64,000 nt of DNA from assembly GCA_963732585.1 (NCBI GenBank), contig CAVSZY010000003.1, positions 310,001 through 374,000 of the forward strand, in the 5' to 3' direction. The notes beneath the pieces are model-generated. The model did not search any database, was not told the DNA's origin, and saw only the letters and a program-made list of their open reading frames with translations. This document shows, piece by piece, positions 27,435 through 35,545 of this stretch. Origin of the DNA: WLMZ01 sp963732585. GTDB taxonomy: Bacteria > Actinomycetota > Acidimicrobiia > Acidimicrobiales > Ilumatobacteraceae. Made by a program: the position numbers and the translations under genes. How positions within the stretch are numbered: the stretch's first letter is position 1; every line of letters starts with the position of its first letter.

Positions 27435-28264
27435 GCAACCGCAACGCCGTGATGCGCTGGTTGGGTCGCGTGGCACCGACGATGGTGATCGTCGTCTGCA
27501 TGATCTACTTCCTGCTGCCGTTGTTCGCTCTGGCCCGATTCACCTTTCAAACGGTGCCGATGGTCGATCTCGGCCTGTCTAATCTGTTCGACAAATGGTC
27601 ACTCGATGGGCTGACAAAGGCGCTCGACGAGCCTGAGTTCCGGCGCACCATGCTGCTGAGCGTGAAATTGGCCCTCGGCGCGGTGATCATCACCCTCGGC
27701 CTGATGCTGCCGACGGCGCTGTGGGTGCACCTGCGCGTGCCGCGGGCCAGGACGCTCGTCGAGTTCCTCACCGTGCTGCCCTATGTGGTGCCGCCGATCG
27801 CCATGGTTGCGGGCATCCGCATCATCAAACCCCACGCTCGCTGGTTCCTCAATTCCGACTATTCGCTGATGCCCTATTACGCGATTCTGGCGCTGCCGTT
27901 CACCTTCCGCTCGCTGGATGCCGGCATCCGGGCGCTGGACATCAAGACATTGGTCGACGCCTCCCGCAGCCTCGGGGCAGGGTGGGGAACCACGCTACGA
28001 CGGGCGCTGATTCCCAATCTGCGCTCGGCGGTGATCTCCTCGTCGTTCCTCACCGCCACGGTGGTGCTCGGTGAATTCACCATTGCCCGCTCGCTGCTGA
28101 AGAGCACGTTGCCGACGTACGTCTTCGACTACAAATCCAGCGAGCCGCGAGGCGCGTACGCGCTGTCGCTGATCATCCTTGTGGCCTCGACGTTGCTGCT
28201 CGGACTGTTGACCTTGATCACTCGCAAACGCGGCCAGCGCGTGCAACCGCTGGTCATTGGATAG
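27422..28264 (+). CDS. ABC transporter permease 2 (PotC/FbpB-like)
   Basis: A 280-residue permease with about six membrane segments. The EAA loop is near residue 180 (DASRSLGAGWGTTLRRALIPNL). ATG 27422 (MESLSNRN) was preferred to the longer frame from 27356, whose first residues would be deep inside permease 1; the ATG has an AAGGCGGAACG ribosome site. Followed 12 bases later by the ATPase gene. Confidence 0.88.
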   Translation: MESLSNRNAVMRWLGRVAPTMVIVVCMIYFLLPLFALARFTFQTVPMVDLGLSNLFDKWSLDGLTKALDEPEFRRTMLLSVKLALGAVIITLGLMLPTALWVHLRVPRARTLVEFLTVLPYVVPPIAMVAGIRIIKPHARWFLNSDYSLMPYYAILALPFTFRSLDAGIRALDIKTLVDASRSLGAGWGTTLRRALIPNLRSAVISSSFLTATVVLGEFTIARSLLKSTLPTYVFDYKSSEPRGAYALSLIILVASTLLLGLLTLITRKRGQRVQPLVIG

Positions 28265-28276
28265 GGGAGCCCTCGC

Positions 28277-29332
28277 ATGAGCGAGTTGTCATTTCGCACG
28301 GTGCGAAAAACCTTTGGACCTACCGTCGCCCTCGAAGGACTGGACCTGACTCTCAACCCGGGGGAGATGGTCAGCCTGCTCGGCCCGAGCGGCTGCGGCA
28401 AGACCACAGCGCTGCGCATCGCCGCTGGGTTCGAGCGAGCCGACAAGGGCGCAGTGTTCCTCGGGGGCAAGGACATCTCCGAGCGCCCGGCGCACAAGCG
28501 CAACATGGGCATGGTCTTTCAGAGCTACAGCCTGTTCCCCAACCTGACCGTGGCGTTGAACGTCGATTTCGGTTTACGGACACGCAAAATGCCGCGGGCC
28601 GCACGGGTCAAGCGGGTCAGCGAGATGCTCGAGCTGGTGCAACTTGGCGATCTCGCCCAGCGCTACCCGCACCAGCTTTCCGGCGGGCAGCAACAGCGGG
28701 TTGCCCTGGCCCGCGCCCTAGCCATCCAACCTGAGGTGTTGCTGCTCGACGAACCGCTCTCGGCGCTCGATGCCAAGGTTCGCCTGGCGTTGCGTGACGA
28801 GATCCGCCGGATCCAAACAGAGCTTGGCATCACCACGCTGCTGGTCACCCATGATCAGGAGGAAGCGCTGGGGATCTCCGACCGCATCGGGGTGATGTCT
28901 TCGGGGCGCTTGGAGCAGCTGGCGACCCCCGATGAGGTCTACAGCCGACCGTCCAGCGCCTTTGTGGCCCGCTTCGTGGGGACGATGAACGAACTGCCCG
29001 CCAGCGTGCTCGATGCTGGTGCCGTCGAGGTGATGGGCAACGTGGTGCGCACCCCGAGCGCCGCTGCTCACTCGGCCGGTGAGCGGGTGACACTGCTGGT
29101 ACGCCCAGAAGACGTCGTGCTGCGCTCCAGTGGCGGCCCGGGGTTTCCTGCCTCGGTGGTCTCGACCACCTTCCAAGGGGCCTCGACCGTGGTGCGGGTG
29201 CGTCTCGACGTCGTCGATCGTCTCGTCGCGGTGCACGTTGGCACCCATGGCACGGGCAGCTTCGCCCCGGGCGATCGGGTCAGCGCCGAGATCGACGGGA
29301 CACGCGGCGTGTGCGAGGTTGTCGCCGCCTAA
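28277..29332 (+). CDS. ABC transporter ATP-binding protein (PotA/FbpC-like)
   Basis: A 351-residue ATPase. Walker A GPSGCGKTT (near residue 36), Q-loop MVFQSYSLFPNLTV, signature LSGGQQQRVALARAL (near 135), Walker B VLLLDEPLSALD and H-loop LLVTHDQEEAL. Residues from about 240 form a TOBE domain (LLVRPEDVVLRS, VVSTTFQGASTVVRVRLD). It powers the importer encoded just upstream. Its TAA overlaps the stop of the convergent DinB gene by four bases. Confidence 0.93.
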   Translation: MSELSFRTVRKTFGPTVALEGLDLTLNPGEMVSLLGPSGCGKTTALRIAAGFERADKGAVFLGGKDISERPAHKRNMGMVFQSYSLFPNLTVALNVDFGLRTRKMPRAARVKRVSEMLELVQLGDLAQRYPHQLSGGQQQRVALARALAIQPEVLLLDEPLSALDAKVRLALRDEIRRIQTELGITTLLVTHDQEEALGISDRIGVMSSGRLEQLATPDEVYSRPSSAFVARFVGTMNELPASVLDAGAVEVMGNVVRTPSAAAHSAGERVTLLVRPEDVVLRSSGGPGFPASVVSTTFQGASTVVRVRLDVVDRLVAVHVGTHGTGSFAPGDRVSAEIDGTRGVCEVVAA

Positions 29333-29907
29333 ATTGCGCCGTTCTCGCCGTTCTCGCCGTTCTCGCCGTTCTCGCCGATCTGGACGTATCCGTTGGCGAT
29401 GTCGGCGACGTGATGTAGCGGGTCGTGGATCATGTACAGGCCGAACGTCTCTACCGAAAAGTTCGCCCCGTCGCTGCGGGTACCGGTGCGCTGCCACTGC
29501 GCGCCGTTGACCGACTCGAAACGAGCCGCGAAGATCTCGGCTGCCTCCATGAGCTCGCGGGCTACGACCGCCGGGTCTTGTTCGCCGTAGCGTTCCTCGA
29601 TGGCTGTCTCGTCCTGGTCCCAATTGGCAAACCTCGGATTGTCGTTGTCCAAGATCATCCTCAGACGGGTGTCGAAGAGGCGAAAGACATCGCGGACGTG
29701 GCAGCCGTATTCCAGGGCCGACCATTGCGACTCACTGGGGCGACTGGGCGCTCGCCGATCAGCCAGCAATGGGGGAAAGGCCGCGGCGCTGGAGCGGATC
29801 AACTGCCCGAGCGCGCCGAGGTCGATGTTTGTTGCGTCGTAGCCGCACTCGGGGCACGGTCGTTCGAGCACCCACATCCAGCTCTTGGTGTCAGGTGTGA
29901 TTGCCAT
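29329..29907 (-). CDS. DinB superfamily protein with (GEN)n tail
   Basis: A 192-residue four-helix-bundle protein of the DinB/YfiT type. The start MAITPDTKSWMWVLERPCPECGYD is typical of an actinobacterial subgroup. Metal-ligand histidines are likely His in YGCHVRDVF (near residue 75) and the HDPLHHVADI pair near 170, giving the three-His site. Some relatives are thiol-dependent S-transferases; the role here is unknown. ATG 29907 has TAAGGT seven bases upstream. The C-terminus ends in Gly-Glu-Asn repeated four times, encoded by nine-base tandem repeats. Confidence 0.8.
   Translation of the reverse strand: MAITPDTKSWMWVLERPCPECGYDATNIDLGALGQLIRSSAAAFPPLLADRRAPSRPSESQWSALEYGCHVRDVFRLFDTRLRMILDNDNPRFANWDQDETAIEERYGEQDPAVVARELMEAAEIFAARFESVNGAQWQRTGTRSDGANFSVETFGLYMIHDPLHHVADIANGYVQIGENGENGENGENGAI
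29341..29378. repeat. Nine-base tandem repeat coding the DinB tail
   Basis: GTTCTCGCC is repeated about four times in direct orientation on the plus strand. It translates on the minus strand as repeats of Gly-Glu-Asn at the very end of the DinB protein. Because the unit is nine bases, copy-number changes keep the frame and only vary tail length. Confidence 0.85.
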
Positions 29908-29948
29908 GTCGCCAACCTTAGGCCTTGCGCGCAGCACGCACGGGTGAA

Positions 29949-30728
29949 TTACTTCAGCAGTCCACGGGCTACGAGGAACTCGATCGAACGGGCCAGCGTG
30001 GCGTCATAGGCGTCGCCGGTGTTGAAAAACCCGTGGTCGCCACCGGGCCAAATCATCATCTCGCATTCTTCCAGCGCGTCGCAGTAGCCCTGGGCCGAGC
30101 TCAGGGCTACCAGGCGGTCGGAGTCACCGTGCATCACCAGGGCCGGTACCTCGCCGTCGCCGGCCGACGAGGAATTGACGGCCGGATTGAACAGCAGCAA
30201 CGCATCGGAGCGACGCGTCGGGTCATCGATGGTGGCGGTCGACGCGGCCAGCATCCCCCCGGCCGATGCGCCCGCGGCGACGATTGCCGCTGGCGGAAAG
30301 CCGTACTCCTCGGCCTGGGCGCGCAGCCAGCCAACGGCATCGGCGGCATCAGCGCGCGCGTCGCTGGAACCGGTTCCGTCCCAGCTCACCCGATACTCGG
30401 CGATGGCCACGAAGGCGCCCCTGGCGCGCAGCGCCTCGGCTTGGTTGACGAATTGATCGAGCGGAGTTCGCTGCAACCCGCCGCCGTGGAAGAAGACGAC
30501 AGCGGTGGTGGCCGGCGCCTCTGGCGCGAACAGATGCAGGTGCAGGTCTCGTTTTGCTGACGGCTTATAGACCACGACCTCGTCGGCTCCGAGCCTGGTG
30601 CTTGGCCACCGGCTTGGGGAATCGTCGGCCAGACGCTGCGCGGCGTATGCGCCGCCGACGACAATCAACACGGTGGCGGCGGCGACAGCGGCGACGATCA
30701 GACGTCGGCGTGGACGTGGGCGTGGCAT
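29949..30728 (-). CDS. Membrane-anchored alpha/beta hydrolase (HSL-type esterase), active-looking copy
   Basis: A 259-residue hydrolase. An Arg/Pro-rich start and a hydrophobic segment (residues 10-30) form a signal anchor. The oxyanion motif HGGG is at 81-84, the nucleophile elbow GASAGG at 153-158 (Ser155), the acid in HGDSDRLV (Asp204) and the histidine in GGDHGFFN (His232). The hormone-sensitive-lipase family acts on small esters. Its ATG directly follows the stop of the upstream paralogue (TGA then ATG without a gap), so the two are a tandem duplicate translated in coupling. Confidence 0.82.
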   Translation of the reverse strand: MPRPRPRRRLIVAAVAAATVLIVVGGAYAAQRLADDSPSRWPSTRLGADEVVVYKPSAKRDLHLHLFAPEAPATTAVVFFHGGGLQRTPLDQFVNQAEALRARGAFVAIAEYRVSWDGTGSSDARADAADAVGWLRAQAEEYGFPPAAIVAAGASAGGMLAASTATIDDPTRRSDALLLFNPAVNSSSAGDGEVPALVMHGDSDRLVALSSAQGYCDALEECEMMIWPGGDHGFFNTGDAYDATLARSIEFLVARGLLK

Positions 30729-31568
30729 TCAACTCTCCTTGAGCATGTCGTTGGCGACGAGGTATTCCGTGATGCGGGCAGTGACCTCATCGATATGACG
30801 GTCGTCGTTGAAGAAGCCTTGCGATCCATTCGACCAGACCTCGAGTGAGCATTGCAACGCGGCATCGCAGTAGCGCTGTTGATCCTCCCGAGGTACCGAG
30901 TTGCTCTTGGCCCCGACGAGCATCAGGGTCGGCACCCCCACCGAGCCGTAGCGCTCGGAGGGTTCGATCAGGCTCCCGCCGATCAACGGGTCGAAGAGCA
31001 CCAGGGCGTTCGGACGGGCATCGGAGTCGGCGGCCTCGGCGTTGACCGCCAGCCAGCCGCCGACGGAGGCGCCAGCGGCGACAATTTTCGTCGGATCGAG
31101 GGACAGATCCGTGGCGTTCGCCCGAACCCAGCGCAGCGCATCGGCGGCGTCGGCTGCTGCCTCTTCAAAACTGGCATCATCCCAGGCGACACGGAACTCG
31201 ACGATCACGGCCAACATGCCGCGCTGCTGTAACGCCGCGGCCTGTTTGCGGAACTGGGTCAGGGGGGTGTCGATCAACCCGCCGCCATGAAAGAAGACCA
31301 CCGCGCTCGACGGAGCACCGTACGGCTCGAAGAGATGCACGTGCAAGGGGCGGGTGGGTGTGGTCTTGTAGCGCTCGACGCGTGTTCCCAGCGACATCGC
31401 CGGGTAGGCCAGCGGACTGGCGGGAGGCTCGTCGTCGACGCCACGAATGGCTCGGGTAACCCCCCATCCGAGGGCGGCAATGGCGCCAACGAGGGCGAAG
31501 GCGACCGCCAGGCGCTGGCGCAGCGGTGGCGCGGAACGAAACAGTGCCTCATGTTCCGCAACCGCCAT
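30729..31568 (-). CDS. Membrane-anchored alpha/beta hydrolase paralogue lacking catalytic Asp and His
   Basis: A 279-residue protein colinear with the hydrolase that follows it (HGGG at 94-97, GASVGG with Ser168, similar N-terminal anchor and the same GFFN end). But the position of the acid, Asp204 in the other copy, is Ser222 here (VGAKSNSV), and the catalytic histidine is Gln250 (NGSQGFFN). With two of the three triad residues gone it is unlikely to work as an esterase and may have become a binding or regulatory partner. ATG 31568 is supported by a TACCGT box seven bases upstream. First gene of the pair. Confidence 0.8.
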   Translation of the reverse strand: MAVAEHEALFRSAPPLRQRLAVAFALVGAIAALGWGVTRAIRGVDDEPPASPLAYPAMSLGTRVERYKTTPTRPLHVHLFEPYGAPSSAVVFFHGGGLIDTPLTQFRKQAAALQQRGMLAVIVEFRVAWDDASFEEAAADAADALRWVRANATDLSLDPTKIVAAGASVGGWLAVNAEAADSDARPNALVLFDPLIGGSLIEPSERYGSVGVPTLMLVGAKSNSVPREDQQRYCDAALQCSLEVWSNGSQGFFNDDRHIDEVTARITEYLVANDMLKES

Positions 31569-31575
31569 AGCACGT

Positions 31576-31581
31576 ACGGTA
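31576..31581 (-). promoter_or_regulatory. -10 hexamer of the hydrolase pair
   Basis: Minus-strand TACCGT seven bases before ATG 31568. It decides this start over an upstream TTG at 31586 and implies a leaderless bicistronic mRNA for the two hydrolases. Confidence 0.45.
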
Positions 31582-31605
31582 CCCAATAGTGAGCGAGAGA
31601 CGGCC

Positions 31606-33360
31606 TCAGGGGACGACGAAGGATGTGGAATTGCTCGCCGTGACGCCGTCGCTGCGAAGGGTCAAGCGCACGGTGTAGGCGCCGCTGGTCAGCGTTGGGT
31701 AGGAGCCCCAGGCGGTGTCAAATTGGTGGGACGCAGTCCAACATCCTCCTGGGGGCGAGTTCCAGCCGTTCTGTTGGCTGAAGCTCACCGGTCCACTGAC
31801 CTGCCACAACGACTCGGCGCAGCGGTCCGCCTGAGGGGCGGTGAAGCTGGCATTGCCGTTCGACAGCACCGTCGCCCCGATCGGGCCGACGTGCGGTGCC
31901 ACGACAACGGGTGCCGGTGGCAGCGTCGGTGGCGGCGGCGCCGGTTGTGTCGTGGTGGTGGTTGTCGTGATCGCCACCGGAATGACCGCCGCAGGAGCAG
32001 GAATGGTCGTTGCTGGGGCTGGTGTGGTGCTGCCGACCCTGTCGGTCGTCGGTGGCAGCAGACGAGTCGGAGCGGTCGTTGTCGTCGAGGTGGTTCGCAA
32101 CCCCGGTTGCAGCGATGGTTTGACGGTGGTGGTCGGTCCGAAGACGAACGCCACCGTGGTGGTCGGTCCGAAGACGAAGGGCACCGTGGTCGAGGTTGAC
32201 GAGGATGTCGATGTCGACACCTGTGTCGTGGTCACCGCAGGACCCGTCGTCGGGGATAGCGCCGGCCCGAGTGAGGCGCGCAATGACGTCGTCGTCGATC
32301 CGTCGCCGTTATCGCCAGTGACCACGCGTTCCTTGCCACCGGAAACGAGCACGCCAATCCCAGCGATAAGCAGAACCGCTGCGGCGACGCCCGCCACTCC
32401 TAAGCGACGTTTGTTGCGGCGTTGGCGATCGAGCTTTGCCTGGCTGACTTGGCGCACCGATGAGGTTTGCAAGTCCTTGATGACCTGTGCTGCCGCTGCA
32501 CGATCAGCCGACCGGGCTTGATCATCGAAGTACGGGATGCCGACGACGGGGCCGTCGACGAGCGCTTGGCGACGACCGGCGATATCGATCGTCGGTGAGA
32601 CAAGCAGTGGTTTGAGGTCTTGTAGGATCGAGAACGCTGTTGGGCGAGCCTCGGGGCGAAGGTCGATGCACGACATGATCAGGTCGATCAATGCCGGAGT
32701 ACCGTGCAACGGGCGGGGCGGCTGTTGGCCCTCCTGTTTGCGGTTGTTCACCGTTCTTGGAAGATCACGGCGTGTCCGCCGGTAGGGCGAGCGCCCCTCG
32801 AGCAGGGTGTAAAGAATCGAACCCAGCGCGTAGACGTCGGCAGCGGGGGTTGCCTCGTCGCCGACGAGCAGTTCTGGGGCAGCGTGCTCGTTGTGCGCGT
32901 TGCCCGCTTGCAGGATCGAACCGACACCAAAATCGGCGATCTTGAGGTGGCCGTCGCCATCGAAATGCAACTCTTCGGGACTCAGCGCCCCGTGGACGAT
33001 GCCCTCGGCATGGGCCGAGGCAATCGCCTGTCCAAGATTCCAGGCGATCGTCGTCACACGGTCGTTATCGACCCGCGCCCGGGCGGCGATGTATTGCCCG
33101 ACGGTGCCGCCCTCGGGCAGCTCAGAGACGATGTAGGCACCCCCGTCGGGCATCGGCGCGGCGTCGAAGATCAGCGAGATTTGTGTGCGCTGCGAGAGGC
33201 GTCCGACAATTCGACGGATCCTCGTGAGGTCCTCGGCGACGTTGCCGGGCCAGTGGGGAACGACGCGCAAAGCGACATGACGCCCGAACTGTTGATCGAA
33301 GGCCTGATACACCGTCGACGTGGCGCCTTCATGGAGCACACGGAAATCGATGAGTTCCAC
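31606..33360 (-). CDS. Membrane-anchored protein kinase-like protein, probable pseudokinase
   Basis: A 584-residue protein. Residues 1-250 have the bacterial Ser/Thr kinase fold, but key residues are gone: the VAIK lysine is Arg32 (VALRV), HRD is His123-Gly-Ala125 (no catalytic Asp), the following Lys and Asn are Ser and Leu (ALSPEEL), and the Gly-rich loop has lost most glycines. DFG (143-145) and APE (161-163) remain. After a basic segment comes a membrane helix (about 320-340), a Thr/Pro-rich linker of about 150 residues and an exported C-terminal beta domain with two cysteines (likely a disulfide). GTG 33360 follows a strong AAAGGAG site. It may sense something outside and signal by binding rather than phosphorylation. 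Confidence 0.82.
   Translation of the reverse strand: MELIDFRVLHEGATSTVYQAFDQQFGRHVALRVVPHWPGNVAEDLTRIRRIVGRLSQRTQISLIFDAAPMPDGGAYIVSELPEGGTVGQYIAARARVDNDRVTTIAWNLGQAIASAHAEGIVHGALSPEELHFDGDGHLKIADFGVGSILQAGNAHNEHAAPELLVGDEATPAADVYALGSILYTLLEGRSPYRRTRRDLPRTVNNRKQEGQQPPRPLHGTPALIDLIMSCIDLRPEARPTAFSILQDLKPLLVSPTIDIAGRRQALVDGPVVGIPYFDDQARSADRAAAAQVIKDLQTSSVRQVSQAKLDRQRRNKRRLGVAGVAAAVLLIAGIGVLVSGGKERVVTGDNGDGSTTTSLRASLGPALSPTTGPAVTTTQVSTSTSSSTSTTVPFVFGPTTTVAFVFGPTTTVKPSLQPGLRTTSTTTTAPTRLLPPTTDRVGSTTPAPATTIPAPAAVIPVAITTTTTTTQPAPPPPTLPPAPVVVAPHVGPIGATVLSNGNASFTAPQADRCAESLWQVSGPVSFSQQNGWNSPPGGCWTASHQFDTAWGSYPTLTSGAYTVRLTLRSDGVTASNSTSFVVP
32128..32178. repeat. 30-bp direct repeat in the pseudokinase linker
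   Basis: The stretch GGTGGTCGGTCCGAAGACGA occurs at 32128 and again 30 bases later at 32158. On the minus strand it encodes two copies of FVFGPTTTV in the extracytoplasmic linker. It is an in-frame duplication that lengthens the wall-spanning region. Confidence 0.7.
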
Positions 33361-33452
33361 GATGCTCCTTTCCGATCGTACGGGGCGCGCATCATCTGCG
33401 GCACTCCAACCAAACAGCATAGCGACTGCGGAAATCGATCTGGGCGGAGCGT

Positions 33453-33911
33453 CTACGTAAGCGCGGATTTCACCAAGGCAGCGATCTTTGCGCCATCCGC
33501 CGATGCAGCGCGGGCGCGCACCGCCTTGACGACCACGCCCATCGCCTTCGGGCCGGTCGCCCCCTGTTCGCTGGCGCGGGCTACTTCCTGCGCGATGATC
33601 ACTGCCAGTTCGTCGTCGGAAAGTGCTGCAGGTAGGTAGCGATCGAGAACAGCCCGCTCGCGCAGTTCGCGCTCGGCGGCCGCGTGGCGACCGGCATTGG
33701 CATAGATCTCGGCGGCCTCGGAGCGCTTCTTTGCCTCGGCGCGCAGCACATCGAGAACCTGGTCATCCGACAGGTTGACGGCTGCGTCTCCGGCCACTTC
33801 GGCGTTGGTGATCGCCGCAAGGGCCATTCGCAGCGTGTCGACCTCGACGGCCTCGCGGGCTTTCATCGCCAGCGTCAGGTCGGTGTGGAGAAGTGCTTTG
33901 AGCGAGTTCAC
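33453..33911 (-). CDS. yqeY: GatB/YqeY domain-containing protein
   Basis: A 152-residue all-helical protein. It matches YqeY along its whole length: LKALLHTDLTLAMKAREAVEVDTLRMALAAI, DDQVLDVLRAEAKKRSEAAEIY and the C-terminal GPKAMGVVVKAVRARAA segment. YqeY resembles the tRNA-binding tail of GatB but works alone; its role is not established. Starts with GTG 33911. It lies between the pseudokinase and an SRPBCC protein, all on the minus strand. Confidence 0.88.
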   Translation of the reverse strand: MNSLKALLHTDLTLAMKAREAVEVDTLRMALAAITNAEVAGDAAVNLSDDQVLDVLRAEAKKRSEAAEIYANAGRHAAAERELRERAVLDRYLPAALSDDELAVIIAQEVARASEQGATGPKAMGVVVKAVRARAASADGAKIAALVKSALT

Positions 33912-33936
33912 CTCACCAGTGTGCCCACTCGGAGCC

Positions 33937-34467
33937 TTACTCGCAGAGTTCTTTAAGTGCAGCGAGGCCCTTTTCGAAATCCTTGCCGATCATCTTGTCC
34001 ATGCTCATGAACATCCCCATGACCTTCATGGGCAATGAATTTGTGCCGGTCATCGCCCAGCTCAGCCGGGTTCCCTGGGGCGTCGCCGCCAAGTCGAACT
34101 CGGTGCGATGGTGCGTGGCGAAAGGCTTGAGGAAGCGCAGGTCAAGGGAAACCTTTGCGCCTGGCACGGCTTCGGTAATGGACATTGCGCCTTGTCCAGC
34201 TTTGCTGTTTCCCGCCCATTCATAGGTGGCGCCGACACCGCGTTCGGCACCACCGTAGGTGCGTTTGAGGTTCGGGTCGAGCCCTTCCCACGGTGACCAC
34301 TTGGTCCACTGCCGAAAGTCGTCGAGGTAGCCGAAGATCGTGTTGGGTGCAGCGGCGATGACGATCTTGCGGTCGACCTGAAAGGTGCTCGGGCGGCGAG
34401 AGACGATGGCCAAGATCATCAGCACTACGGCGATGACGACACTCACCACGGTGATCAGCAACGGCAT
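33937..34467 (-). CDS. SRPBCC/START-like protein with an N-terminal membrane anchor
   Basis: A 176-residue protein. Residues 3-23 form a hydrophobic segment; the rest is a SRPBCC (polyketide cyclase/START) fold recognised by VDRKIVIAAAPNTIFGYLDDFRQWTKWSPW and the closing helix MDKMIGKDFEKGLAALKELC. This fold encloses a hydrophobic pocket, so lipid binding is plausible. GGAGG precedes ATG 34467. Divergent from the ribokinase gene. Confidence 0.82.
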   Translation of the reverse strand: MPLLITVVSVVIAVVLMILAIVSRRPSTFQVDRKIVIAAAPNTIFGYLDDFRQWTKWSPWEGLDPNLKRTYGGAERGVGATYEWAGNSKAGQGAMSITEAVPGAKVSLDLRFLKPFATHHRTEFDLAATPQGTRLSWAMTGTNSLPMKVMGMFMSMDKMIGKDFEKGLAALKELCE

Positions 34468-34550
34468 GGATCCTCCGACTCGTTTCCCCCGGCGCCGACA
34501 TTAGTTCGATCGCAGCACCGCTGGTGGCGAAGTCGAGGTACGGCGCTCGT

Positions 34551-34556
34551 TAACCT
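34551..34556 (+). promoter_or_regulatory. -10 hexamer of rbsK
   Basis: TAACCT, six bases, then GTG 34563. No ribosome site is visible, consistent with leaderless expression. Confidence 0.45.
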
Positions 34557-34562
34557 TGCCCG

Positions 34563-35504
34563 GTGGCAGCAACACCCGCATCAGAGCCAACGGTCGTGGT
34601 CGTTGGGGCGATCAACGTCGATCTCGTCGTCGTCGCCGAGCGTTTGCCACAGGCCGGCGAAACCGTCGTCGGCGAGGGTATGCAAACCTTTGGGGGTGGC
34701 AAAGGTGCCAACGCGGCTGTCGCTGCAGCACGTGCTGGTGCCCGGGTGCATCTCGTCGGCCTGGTCGGCGCCGATGCCATGGGCCGTACCGCTCTCGCAG
34801 AACTAGCCGCCGAGGGTGTCGTCGTCGATTCGATCGGCGTGCTCGACGACTGCGCCACGGGAGTGGCCCTGATCGTTGTCGATCGCCGCGGCGAAAACCA
34901 GATCGCCGTCGGTGCCGGGGCCAACGCGCGGCTCGACGCCACGCTCGTCGAGCGTCACCTCGCCCCGCTGCTGGCCAGCGCATCCTGTGTGTTGGTGAGC
35001 ACTGAGATTCCGGTGGATGGCGCGGTGCGCGCGGTACAGCTCGCGGCCCGGGCCGATGTGCCCTGCATCCTCAATCCAGCGCCGGTGAAAGACGGGCTGG
35101 TTGTGGCGCTTGAGAACGGGCCGATTCTGACTCCCAACGAGACTGAACTCGGCGATCTTCTGCGGGCCCTAGCATCTGATACGCAGGGAACAGGCGTCGG
35201 CGCGACCACGCTGGCAGAGCGGAGCGCGGCGACGGTGATCGTCACCGTGGGAGCCGACGGAATCATCGTCGCCGAAGCGGGCCGAGCAGCGGTCAGTATT
35301 CCCGCGAGGCGTGTCGTCGCCGTCGACACCACGGGAGCTGGCGACACCTTCAACGGTGTGCTCGCGGCGCGCCTCGCTCGCGGCGATCAGTTGCTCGATG
35401 CCGCCAGGACGGCGGTGGTGGCGGCGTCGTTGTCGGTCACCGAGGTCGGGGCGCGGGCGGGCATGCCGACCCTCGATGAGCTCAATGCCGCGTTGACTCA
35501 GTAG
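34563..35504 (+). CDS. rbsK: Ribokinase (PfkB family)
   Basis: A 313-residue sugar kinase that phosphorylates ribose at O5. PfkB motif 1 (GGGKGANAAVAAARAG) is near residue 45 and motif 2 with the catalytic Asp (DTTGAGDTFNG) near residue 255. NPAP and PNETE segments and the early GAINVDLVV loop favour ribokinase over fructokinase or adenosine kinase. No ribose transporter is nearby, so it may salvage ribose from nucleosides. Its stop codon lies inside the putative Zur site of the next gene. Confidence 0.88.
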   Translation: MAATPASEPTVVVVGAINVDLVVVAERLPQAGETVVGEGMQTFGGGKGANAAVAAARAGARVHLVGLVGADAMGRTALAELAAEGVVVDSIGVLDDCATGVALIVVDRRGENQIAVGAGANARLDATLVERHLAPLLASASCVLVSTEIPVDGAVRAVQLAARADVPCILNPAPVKDGLVVALENGPILTPNETELGDLLRALASDTQGTGVGATTLAERSAATVIVTVGADGIIVAEAGRAAVSIPARRVVAVDTTGAGDTFNGVLAARLARGDQLLDAARTAVVAASLSVTEVGARAGMPTLDELNAALTQ

Positions 35505-35516
35505 GAATCATTCTCA
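35502..35516. promoter_or_regulatory. Putative Zur (zinc uptake regulator) box
   Basis: TAGGAATCATTCTCA contains the perfect GAATCATTC core and on the other strand reads TGAGAATGATTCCTA, which matches the actinobacterial Zur consensus TGAAAATGATTTTCA at 11 of 15 positions. Its last six bases (TTCTCA) fall exactly where the -35 of the znuA promoter should be, 17 bases from the TACGAT -10. The site also contains the ribokinase stop codon. Confidence 0.5.
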
Positions 35517-35533
35517 AGAAGGCCGTTGCTCGA

Positions 35534-35539
35534 TACGAT
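35534..35539 (+). promoter_or_regulatory. -10 hexamer of znuA
   Basis: TACGAT lies six bases before GTG 35546 and 17 bases after the presumed -35 within the Zur-like box. It implies a leaderless znuA mRNA that zinc-bound Zur would switch off. Confidence 0.5.
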
Positions 35540-35545
35540 GGTTCC

